A stretch of 64,000 nt of DNA, taken from the NCBI GenBank assembly GCA_905199855.1, contig CAJKHY010000004.1, positions 4,204-68,203 of the forward strand, given 5' to 3'. The notes beneath the pieces were generated by a model that was not told where the DNA came from, made no database searches, and saw only the letters and a list, made by a program, of their open reading frames with translations. This document shows positions 7,402 through 14,723 of the stretch, piece after piece (the first letter of the stretch is position 1; every line of letters starts with the position of its first letter). The stretch comes from an uncultured Clostridium sp. (GTDB lineage: Bacteria > Bacillota_I > Bacilli_A > RF39 > UBA660). The position numbers and the translations under genes were made by a program.

Positions 7402-8057
7402 TGTTTTTCCTCCTTTTTTTCTTTGTTCATTATAATTTTGTTTGCAAAATTTATATATATTATTAGATAGGATATTGATACTAAAAAGCCTGCACAAACA
7501 TCACTTGTATAATGAACGCCTAAATAGATTCTACTGATGCCAATCATTACTATTAATAATGATAATATGCTGATTAGAGCTGTTTTTAAATATTTGTTTT
7601 TGATATTATTATAGATTAGATAGATTATATATCCGTAAAAAGCCATGCTTATCATGGAATGACCAGATGGAAAACTATATCCGGTTTCATTGATAATTTT
7701 AAATTCTATTGGGCGTGGCCTTTGTAAAATGAATTTTAACATTTGGTTTAGTATGGTAATGATAATTAGGTTTGCCCCGATTTGTAAGCCTGTTTTTTTG
7801 TCTTTTATTGCTATAAGTAGGATTAGTGTTAAGGGTAATAAGCAGGTGGCACTTCCAAACCAAGTTATGATTTTAATAATTGGTGTTAATGAATCATTGA
7901 TTAAATATGTTGATATGAATTTATAACCAATGATGTCGCCTTTCATTATTTCGTGGTTAAATACATCTTCTGCTAAGGCGAGGAATAATACTAAACAGAT
8001 AAAGCAAAGTATCCACTTATAGTTGTTGATAATCGTTTTTTTTATTTTTTTATACAT
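7398..8057 (-). CDS. PAP2-family membrane lipid phosphatase
   Basis: 219 residues from ATG 8057 (GGGAAGTG upstream). Five or six membrane segments carry the complete PAP2 signature: KFILQRPRP (motif 1), SFPSGHSM (motif 2) and SRIYLGVHYTSD (motif 3), so the active-site Lys, Arg, both His and Asp are present. Such enzymes dephosphorylate undecaprenyl diphosphate or phosphatidate at the outer face of the membrane. It is the first gene of an operon with the VanZ/RDD protein. Recycling of the wall lipid carrier is a reasonable but unproven role. Confidence 0.92.
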   Translation of the reverse strand: MYKKIKKTIINNYKWILCFICLVLFLALAEDVFNHEIMKGDIIGYKFISTYLINDSLTPIIKIITWFGSATCLLPLTLILLIAIKDKKTGLQIGANLIIITILNQMLKFILQRPRPIEFKIINETGYSFPSGHSMISMAFYGYIIYLIYNNIKNKYLKTALISILSLLIVMIGISRIYLGVHYTSDVCAGFLVSISYLIIYINFANKIIMNKEKKEEKQ

Positions 8058-8193
8058 TGTTTCACTTCCCAAACTATCAGTATTGAATATTGTTTTTTAT
8101 TTTCTTTATAGTTATATTATACAATATAAAAATGATATTCGGTTGAAAAAATTGTGAATATATATCTTTTTACATTGAAATTTTATGAAATAG

Positions 8194-8236
8194 AAAAAAG
8201 AACTGAATAGAAAATTATTTCTACTTAGTTTCTTTT
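8194..8236. terminator. Long terminator after the D,D-carboxypeptidase gene
   Basis: Near-perfect 17-bp hairpin: AAAGAACTGAATAGAAA on one side and TTTCTACTTAGTTTCTT on the other, with T or A runs at both ends. It ends the minus-strand gene at 8250 and could work in both directions. Confidence 0.75.
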
Positions 8237-8249
8237 TGGGTAAATGGAT

Positions 8250-9407
8250 TTAGAAATCAATGCTACCACTTAGGATGTTTTTTAAGTTTCTTAGATACAT
8301 CTTAATTAGGGTTGCTTTTTTTACATTTTCTTTGACGGTAACATCTATTTTATCAATTGTTTTTCCATTTTCTATGACGTTTAGTTTTCCAACGATTTCT
8401 CCTTTTTTTACTGGGGCTTTAATTGTTTTGATGTCAAGTGTGTATGTTACATTTCTTTTTTCTTTGTTTTTATTGTTTAATATGCTTACATCTTTTAATG
8501 GTTGTAAGGTAACGTATTCATTTTCTCCTTGATAAACTTTTGCATTGCCTAGATTACTACTGGTTGTAAGCATTTTTTCTAAGCTGTACATGCTGAAACC
8601 ATAGTTAATTAGGCCTGTGGTTTCGCTACTGCGTGTTGTGGCTTCTGGTTCACCCATTACTACACTGATGAGTCGCATACCATCTTTTTCTATTGTGGCG
8701 GTTAGGCAATATCCGGCAGTATCTGTATAACCCGTTTTTAATCCATCAACGCCTTTGAAAAATCTGACTAGTTTATTGGTATTTACTAACCAAAATTCTT
8801 TTGATGTTCCTTTTCTTAGGTAATCTTCGTATATACCTGTATATTCTAATACTTTTTTATGTTTGACTAATTCTTTTCCTATCATTGCCATGTCGTGTGC
8901 ACTTGAGTAATGGTTTTCTTCATCTAGTCCGTGAGGATTTTTAAAATTTGTTTCGGTTAGGCCTAATTCTTTAGCTCTGTCGTTCATCATTTTCACAAAC
9001 ATTTCCTCACTGCCCCCGATGGCTTCTCCTAAGGCTACGACTGCATCATTGCCTGATGCTACCGCTACACCTTTAAATAAATCTTCTACACTCATTTGCT
9101 CTCCTGTTTCAAGGAGTATTTGGCTACCACCCATTTTGCTGGCGTTTTCTGATACGGTTATCATTTGATCCCATTTTAGGTTGCCTTTGTCAATGCTTTC
9201 TACTACTAGTAACATACTCATCATTTTGGTCATGGAAGCGGGTGCTAATTTTTCGTGGGCATTTTTTTCCCACATGATTTCTCCTGTTGATGCTTCAATT
9301 AATATTGCACTTTTTGCATTTTTTGCTAGGTCAACTTCATCGGCCTTTACTACTGTGATAACTGAAAAAAACATAATAAAAAGCATAAATTTTATTTTTA
9401 GTTTCAT
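8250..9407 (-). CDS. D-alanyl-D-alanine carboxypeptidase (PBP5/DacF type)
   Basis: 385 residues, a normal length for low-molecular-weight PBPs. Signal peptide (MKLKIKFMLFIMFFSVITVV, then KADEV). The serine-peptidase motifs are complete: SMTK with S58 and K61, SGN at 118-120, and KTGYTD near residue 224. A PBP5-type C-terminal beta domain and a short amphipathic tail (LIKMYLRNLKNILSG) for membrane attachment follow. It trims the terminal D-Ala from peptidoglycan stem peptides outside the membrane. AGGAGGATATAAC precedes ATG 9407. It lies 46 bp downstream of the InlB-repeat gene and is likely co-transcribed. Confidence 0.95.
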   Translation of the reverse strand: MKLKIKFMLFIMFFSVITVVKADEVDLAKNAKSAILIEASTGEIMWEKNAHEKLAPASMTKMMSMLLVVESIDKGNLKWDQMITVSENASKMGGSQILLETGEQMSVEDLFKGVAVASGNDAVVALGEAIGGSEEMFVKMMNDRAKELGLTETNFKNPHGLDEENHYSSAHDMAMIGKELVKHKKVLEYTGIYEDYLRKGTSKEFWLVNTNKLVRFFKGVDGLKTGYTDTAGYCLTATIEKDGMRLISVVMGEPEATTRSSETTGLINYGFSMYSLEKMLTTSSNLGNAKVYQGENEYVTLQPLKDVSILNNKNKEKRNVTYTLDIKTIKAPVKKGEIVGKLNVIENGKTIDKIDVTVKENVKKATLIKMYLRNLKNILSGSIDF

Positions 9408-9453
9408 GTTATATCCTCCTAGTAAAATTTATGCTTTAATATTTGATTTATTA

Positions 9454-10470
9454 TTATTTTATGGTTATGGCGTATTTGGTATTTAAATCATCCTCGTAAG
9501 CGATGTAATAAGTTCCATTTTTGACATATTTGCTTTTGCTCACTAGTAAGTAATCACCGTCTTTGTGAATTTGCCACTTTTGGACTAGGCTTGTTTGATT
9601 GCTTGTATATAGATTATAATTATTTAGAATTTTATCGTTATCATAAGCAATGAATTTATAATTAGTTGTCCCTTGCTTTTCCATTGTGTATTTGTATGTT
9701 GAAGCGGGAATAGTTACGTTTACTGATTTTTTAGCGTTAGCACTTCCACATTTGATATTTGCAACAATGGTTACCTTTTTATCAGTTGTGTCTCTTGTAA
9801 CTGTGCTGAAGTCAGCATCGGTCCATGTAATTTGACATTTACCACTTACGGCAGTTGATTTTAATGTTTGATTGGCTTGTACAACAGCAAAGTCTTTTAC
9901 TTCTTCTCTTGCTACAGATAAATATGTTTGGTCATCAGTTAGGGCAACTTCCCAACTTGCTACAAGTTTGATATCTTTGGTTACTGGTGTATTAAAATCA
10001 TAATCAATACCATCTAACTTCCACCCTGTAAATACGTGTCCATTTTTGGTAGGAGTTTTTGGAATAGTCGCAGTTTTACCACTTTCAATGGTTTGATAGT
10101 CTACGGTGCTTCCTCCGTTTGAGTCAAATGATACAACATAACTAAATATGTAATCGCTGTTAATTTCCCATTTGGCATAGATTATGGTATCACTTTTTAT
10201 TTTTTTACTAAAATCATATTTAGTATTGTCAAAGTACCAGCCAAGAAATTTGTATCCTTCTCTTCTTGGTTCTGCAGGTTCTATGACAGAATTTCCTGTT
10301 CTTACCTTTCTTATTTCAATTATAGTGTTGTCTTCATTCATAAATGTTACTGTATATTCAGTGGTGTATATTTTTATTATGAAAAATGCTATAAGGAATA
10401 CTAATACAATGCCTAAACACAAAACAATACTTTTTACTATTTTTCCTTTTGTTTCTAAAGATACATTCAT
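9454..10470 (-). CDS. Membrane-anchored protein with two InlB-type B repeats
   Basis: 338 residues. The N-terminal membrane segment (about 12-32) has no clear cleavage site, so it is probably a signal anchor. Two Listeria-Bacteroides (InlB B) repeats follow: YTVTFMNEDN...GYKFLGWYFD...IIYAKWE (about 33-102) and YVVSFDSNGG...GHVFTGWKLD...KLVASWE (about 111-175), each with the GWK/GWY core and a closing Trp. The rest is beta-rich and unrecognised. Such repeats occur in adhesins and stalk regions. It has its own promoter at 10504-10532, separating it from the secretion operon upstream. Confidence 0.8.
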   Translation of the reverse strand: MNVSLETKGKIVKSIVLCLGIVLVFLIAFFIIKIYTTEYTVTFMNEDNTIIEIRKVRTGNSVIEPAEPRREGYKFLGWYFDNTKYDFSKKIKSDTIIYAKWEINSDYIFSYVVSFDSNGGSTVDYQTIESGKTATIPKTPTKNGHVFTGWKLDGIDYDFNTPVTKDIKLVASWEVALTDDQTYLSVAREEVKDFAVVQANQTLKSTAVSGKCQITWTDADFSTVTRDTTDKKVTIVANIKCGSANAKKSVNVTIPASTYKYTMEKQGTTNYKFIAYDNDKILNNYNLYTSNQTSLVQKWQIHKDGDYLLVSKSKYVKNGTYYIAYEDDLNTKYAITIK

Positions 10471-10503
10471 TTTATTATCACACCTTTATTTTTATCTAAG
10501 ATA

Positions 10504-10532
10504 ATTTTATCATATTAAAAAAATATTGTCTA
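10504..10532 (-). promoter_or_regulatory. Promoter of the InlB-repeat gene
   Basis: Minus strand TAGACA, 17 bp, TAAAAT, directly after the upstream operon's terminator. Confidence 0.6.
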
Positions 10533-10535
10533 TAT

Positions 10536-10564
10536 AAAAAGAGAAAAACTTTGTTTTCTCTTTG
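10536..10564 (-). terminator. Terminator at the end of the secretion operon
   Basis: Minus strand stem AAAGAGAAA / TTTCTCTTT with a short loop and T run, just after the stop at 10572. Confidence 0.8.
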
Positions 10565-10571
10565 AGTAACT

Positions 10572-11132
10572 TTAATAAGATAAGAATGTCTTTATTGCAA
10601 CCGTAGCCAAAAATGGTTTGTCCATCAATTCGTTTTGTACTTCACCTGTTTCATGAAGCCATACTATTAATTCATAGTTATCAGCATCAGTAGCATTTAA
10701 TACTAAACTAGTAGTATATAAATCAAGAGTTGTACTATCACCAATATTTGCGAAATCACCATTTGCGACACTTGTGTCATCTTTTAATAATTGCCACTTG
10801 AAACTGCTATTTTTTAGATTTTCATCAATGGTAATATCTTGCAGAAGGACTGTATATTTAGCAGTCATACTCATGCTTGAATTAGCTTTTACAGTAAATA
10901 TAGTCTTATCTGCTTTTGTTGGAACTTCTGCTTCGGTTAAGGGAATACCTGTTGTTGTACTTATATATTTACTTGTTGCGAATTCTACAACAATTTTATC
11001 ACTAGTAGGGGTTTTTATATCAAAACTAGTAGATGTTGCTGTGGCATACCAAGCATAACTAAAACCAAGTAATAAAGAGAACATTACCATTGTTGTTAAA
11101 CATAAGACCAATAATAATTTTTTAAAGTTCAT
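10572..11132 (-). CDS. SipW/TasA-type exported protein
   Basis: 186 residues from ATG 11132 (AGGTGATTTT upstream). One hydrophobic segment ends FSYAWYATATSTSF, the same YAWY pattern as the protein at 2910-3674, which suggests SipW-type processing and fibre assembly like TasA/CalY. The mature part is Thr/Ser-rich, beta-type, without Cys. It follows the last lipoprotein of the secretion operon by 85 bp with a terminator behind it and no clear terminator before it, so it is probably the operon's last gene. It could be a substrate or external fibre of the machine; that is inference from position. Confidence 0.65.
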   Translation of the reverse strand: MNFKKLLLVLCLTTMVMFSLLLGFSYAWYATATSTSFDIKTPTSDKIVVEFATSKYISTTTGIPLTEAEVPTKADKTIFTVKANSSMSMTAKYTVLLQDITIDENLKNSSFKWQLLKDDTSVANGDFANIGDSTTLDLYTTSLVLNATDADNYELIVWLHETGEVQNELMDKPFLATVAIKTFLSY

Positions 11133-11217
11133 ATAAAATCACCTAATCACTCTACCATACATATAAAGAATAACATATTTTTTAAACTTAATCAATAAGA
11201 ATAATTAAATATTTTTT

Positions 11218-11928
11218 CTAAATTTTGTTATTTTTTTTATTTTTTAATTTTATAACTCTATAGATTATGTATCCAAGGAGCGATAAACCTATTATATATA
11301 AGATATATTTAATAATTTTAAGATAATCTATACCTGTTTTAAATATTCTATTTTTATCAAACTCTAAATTGATTCTTTTAGAGTAGTCATGGAAATCATA
11401 TGTCCATGTATATGTATTTGTTTTGTTATCTACTTGATCAGCATTATTTTTTGTAACTACGTATGGTACTTTTATTTTAACTTCTAATTTTGTTACAATA
11501 GGTTCTTCTTCCATACCATCAACAAATAACCAAAAATTATCTAAGTTGTTATCACTTGATATGGTAATTAAATTTTTTTCTTTTGCTATTTTTAAGCCAT
11601 CAACATATATCTTTTTTATATATTTGGATTGGGCAAAATCTTCTAAATTTTTATATGTTTTATTACTAGATATGGCCATGTTACCTGAACTAGAATATTT
11701 TTTAATATTATTTAAATCCTCATCTTGGTGTAATTCGGAATATGTTTCTTTTAGGGTTTCATACATGGTATCTACTGTGTATTCATTTCCTATTTTAAAA
11801 CGATCATCACCTAGTATTTCCATGTTTTCAACAACTGTTAGGTCTTTGTTAATTGTTACATCGTAATTAATAGTACATCCTGTTAAAAGAAATAAACTTA
11901 GTATTAAAGTTATTGTTTTTTTATTCAT
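11218..11928 (-). CDS. Lipoprotein with C-terminal membrane anchor, paralogue 3
   Basis: 236 residues from ATG 11928 (AGGTGAT upstream; the in-frame GTG at 11940 was rejected). The lipobox LFLLTGC gives an acylated N-terminal Cys followed by TINYDVTIN. A second membrane segment near the C-terminus (about 203-222, ILYIIGLSLLGYIIYRV) is followed by a Lys/Asn-rich cytosolic tail, so both ends would be held in the membrane. Shared with the other two lipoproteins: NADQVDNKTNTYTWTY and a beta-rich body. The fold looks like LppM/DUF3153-type lipoproteins; this is a resemblance, not a proven match. Overlap and spacing (17 bp) place it in the secretion operon. Confidence 0.8.
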   Translation of the reverse strand: MNKKTITLILSLFLLTGCTINYDVTINKDLTVVENMEILGDDRFKIGNEYTVDTMYETLKETYSELHQDEDLNNIKKYSSSGNMAISSNKTYKNLEDFAQSKYIKKIYVDGLKIAKEKNLITISSDNNLDNFWLFVDGMEEEPIVTKLEVKIKVPYVVTKNNADQVDNKTNTYTWTYDFHDYSKRINLEFDKNRIFKTGIDYLKIIKYILYIIGLSLLGYIIYRVIKLKNKKNNKI

Positions 11929-11945
11929 AATAATTATCACCTACC

Positions 11946-12710
11946 TTATACATTATCATTACTTCTCATTTTCTTTAAGATAAAGATCCCTATAATTATT
12001 ATAACGCTAAATACTATGCCCAAAAAAATATATTTGTTTACTGAATTATTAGATTTTTGAGTGGTGTTATTTGTTTGATTATTTTCTTTGTTACTTTCAT
12101 TTTCTTTATTGTTATCAATTACTATGTTATTACTATCATTTGTATCATATGAAATGGTTAAAACTTTATCTGCGTTATCTTTATTGTATATCCAAGTGTA
12201 TGTATCTCCTTCTACTTTATCAGCGTTGCTACTTGTTACTTTAAAAGGTAATACTATGTTTATGTTCAGTTGATTTACTGGTGCTTTTATATAGTTTACA
12301 TCTTTTAAAATGTTTTGTAACTCAGTTTTAGGAGTTGCCTTGATGATAACTAGTTTTTTATTTTGATTTATTTTAATCTCTCCAAAAAAGTCTTTTATGG
12401 CTTTTGATTCACGGTATTTGTAATAATCAGTATAGACTGTCGATGCTGAAAAAATGTTGTCAATATAGGTTGGACAATTATCTTCAAAGCATTCTTCTGG
12501 ATCAGAATCGTAGTAAATAGAATAATAATTTCCATAATCATCTTTTATTGTATTTAATGTTTCATCAGTAATTTCAATATTTTCATTGATTAAGGTTATT
12601 TTTTCTGTTATTTCATTATTATCGATAATTAAATTATAATTAATGGTGCATCCTGTTAACAAAAATAAACTTAATATTAAAAATATAATTTTTTTATGAT
12701 TTAAAATCAT
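11946..12710 (-). CDS. Lipoprotein with C-terminal membrane anchor, paralogue 2
   Basis: 254 residues from ATG 12710 (AGGTGAGAAT upstream). The lipobox LFLLTGC and following TINYN match paralogue 3 almost word for word. The beta-rich body carries the shared NADKVEGDTYTWIY motif (about 163-176), then an Asn/Glu-rich linker (about 200-222), a membrane segment (IFLGIVFSVIIIIGIFIL) and a short basic tail. Two Cys (ECFEDNC) near residue 75 could form a disulfide. It is 13 bp downstream of the M23 gene and 17 bp upstream of paralogue 3. Role unknown; its position suggests an extracytoplasmic part of the secretion apparatus. Confidence 0.8.
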   Translation of the reverse strand: MILNHKKIIFLILSLFLLTGCTINYNLIIDNNEITEKITLINENIEITDETLNTIKDDYGNYYSIYYDSDPEECFEDNCPTYIDNIFSASTVYTDYYKYRESKAIKDFFGEIKINQNKKLVIIKATPKTELQNILKDVNYIKAPVNQLNINIVLPFKVTSSNADKVEGDTYTWIYNKDNADKVLTISYDTNDSNNIVIDNNKENESNKENNQTNNTTQKSNNSVNKYIFLGIVFSVIIIIGIFILKKMRSNDNV

Positions 12711-12723
12711 ATTCTCACCTCAA

Positions 12724-13890
12724 CTATCTTGTGGTAGTATTTTTACATTGTAATTTTTGAATAGCATCTAATATTTTATTACAGTTTTTCCTGTCTTTAT
12801 TTTGACAAGCGCCTCCATAAGAAGATAAAAAATAGTTAGTTAAATCAACATATTTATTGTTTCTTTTGACAATATAGACAAACTTGCTGTTTCCAATGGT
12901 TCCTATCATTGTACCCATTTCTATATTACTACCTATTTGATATGTTGTGTATACATTTTCTAAGTTGCAATAACTATGAAATTCGCCATGATTAGTAAAT
13001 ATAGTTACACCGTTTCTGCAGTTAGTGGTTGTTTCATTTACTACTTTGCCTCCTTCTAAGGCATAAACGTTAACTATGTCATTGATATCTTTTTTATCCA
13101 ATTCAATACCTTGATTAAATTTATTATTAATTGAACCTACGCAATTACCAATGTTAGGCTGATATCTCCTTCCTGTGGCATCTTTTAATAGTGATGAAAC
13201 TGTAATTATATTTGTTAATGGTTTGTTTGGTGCACTTTCGGTTACACCTCCACAAGCGTATGATGTCTTGTCAGTGAAATATGGGGTAATATATATAGGT
13301 TTTCCTGCGTAGTTGTTTATTTGAAAATGTAAGTGTGTTCCTGTTGAACAACCTGTATTTCCAATTTTACCTAGTAATTGTCCCTGTTTTACTATATCTC
13401 CTACTTTGACTGTTTTGCTTGACATATGCATATAGTGTACTTGATATCCAGCAAATCTTGAATCAGTAACTTCCAGTGTAACGGAAACACCACGACTACT
13501 TGGGCATGTTACTGGTGAACATATTAAACTTTCTCCTGGCGCACAATTTTTAGTATTATTGGTTGTGGCAATTATTTTACCATCAAATACAGCATAGATA
13601 TTACCATCGCCAGTGCCTTTTGTTAAGTCCATACCTTTATGATATACTCCGCCTCCACGATTTCCACATACTACATCGGTAACACGATAATTTTTGATTG
13701 GGTCAACCATGTGGCACATAACATTGTAACCACTTTCACAACAGTTAGATACTCCGGGACAATATCCTTCTTCATTATCATCCATTTTAATTAAAGATTC
13801 GGTTCTAATAGAAAAAGATTTGTTGTTATTAAAGCTATAGTAAAAACTAAATGAACATATAACAATTAATAAATATAAAGTTTTTTTCAA
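12724..13890 (-). CDS. M23 (LytM-type) peptidase with degenerate second M23 domain
   Basis: 388 residues. TTG start at 13890, seven bases after AGAGGTG; no better ATG exists. Signal peptide, then a Cys-rich segment and an M23 domain with zinc ligands H84 and D88 (HKGMD) and H188 (THLHF, with H186) plus H155. After residue 235 the same architecture repeats, but the ligands are changed: HKGMDL becomes NQGIEL (259-264) and HLHF becomes FVYI. The first half should cut peptidoglycan cross-links; the second can only be structural or binding. Fourteen or more Cys suggest disulfides outside the membrane. It sits between lipoproteins 1 and 2 and would open the wall for the secretion channel. Confidence 0.88.
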   Translation of the reverse strand: MKKTLYLLIVICSFSFYYSFNNNKSFSIRTESLIKMDDNEEGYCPGVSNCCESGYNVMCHMVDPIKNYRVTDVVCGNRGGGVYHKGMDLTKGTGDGNIYAVFDGKIIATTNNTKNCAPGESLICSPVTCPSSRGVSVTLEVTDSRFAGYQVHYMHMSSKTVKVGDIVKQGQLLGKIGNTGCSTGTHLHFQINNYAGKPIYITPYFTDKTSYACGGVTESAPNKPLTNIITVSSLLKDATGRRYQPNIGNCVGSINNKFNQGIELDKKDINDIVNVYALEGGKVVNETTTNCRNGVTIFTNHGEFHSYCNLENVYTTYQIGSNIEMGTMIGTIGNSKFVYIVKRNNKYVDLTNYFLSSYGGACQNKDRKNCNKILDAIQKLQCKNTTTR

Positions 13891-13902
13891 TTTTAATCAC
13901 CT

Positions 13903-14712
13903 CTATATTCTATTGGTTTTTTCTATTTTCTTTTTAATAAAGAGTACTATTACCAATATAATTGTTAGTACTATTCCTATAAGAATTATTGGTACTATTT
14001 TGTTGTTTTTTACAAATTCAGTCCCATTTACTTTACCAAATGATACTTTTTCAACAATATTTCCTGTTATTTTTTCAATAACATTTGGCTCACTTTTTTC
14101 GTTGTATGTATATTTATTTTTTTTAGAATATGTTAGTTTTAACTCAAAATTGGATGCATTGTTTTCATTTACAACCCAATAATGTGTGTTGGTTTTTTTG
14201 TCTATTTTGGTGGCATTACTATCAATAATATCATAATATGACTGTATTTTTATAACTATGTTATCTACATCAAAAGTATATTTATATGAAGTCGTTAATT
14301 TTTTTACATTATCATAGTTAAATTTATTGCCATAAATGGTGTAGGTGGCACTGTCATTTGTTATTTTAGATGTTTCAAAATAATAATTAAAGAATAATGA
14401 TTTTGAAAAATCTTGAATGTTATCTATATTCTTTTTTAATTTATATGTTGCTGATTGTCCATTATTGTTTTTAAAGTTTGCTTTATTTGCTACAATAATT
14501 TGGGGTTCTATATCATTTTCACCCGACAAATAAAACTCTTTTATATTATTAACTGCTGTACTTATTGGTTCACCATATTTTGACAATACTTCGTTTGTTT
14601 CAGTAAAATATATTGTTTCGTCTAAAGTGTTATTGTTATTTATTATAAGTTCATAATCAACAGAACATCCAGTTAACAAGCATAGTGTTAATATTATTAA
14701 TATTTTTTTCAC
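13903..14712 (-). CDS. Lipoprotein with C-terminal membrane anchor, paralogue 1
   Basis: 269 residues. GTG start at 14712 preceded by AGAGGTGATATA; the longer frame upstream lacks a binding site. Short signal peptide with lipobox LCLLTGC, then SVDYELIIN, parallel to the TINY(D/N) starts of paralogues 2 and 3. The shared motif appears as NATKIDKKTNTHYWVV. A membrane segment near the C-terminus (IVPIILIGIVLTIILVIVLF) is followed by a basic tail. It overlaps nothing and lies 11 bp after the NlpC/P60 gene. It is the most diverged of the three. Confidence 0.78.
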   Translation of the reverse strand: MKKILIILTLCLLTGCSVDYELIINNNNTLDETIYFTETNEVLSKYGEPISTAVNNIKEFYLSGENDIEPQIIVANKANFKNNNGQSATYKLKKNIDNIQDFSKSLFFNYYFETSKITNDSATYTIYGNKFNYDNVKKLTTSYKYTFDVDNIVIKIQSYYDIIDSNATKIDKKTNTHYWVVNENNASNFELKLTYSKKNKYTYNEKSEPNVIEKITGNIVEKVSFGKVNGTEFVKNNKIVPIILIGIVLTIILVIVLFIKKKIEKTNRI

Positions 14713-14723
14713 TATATCACCTC

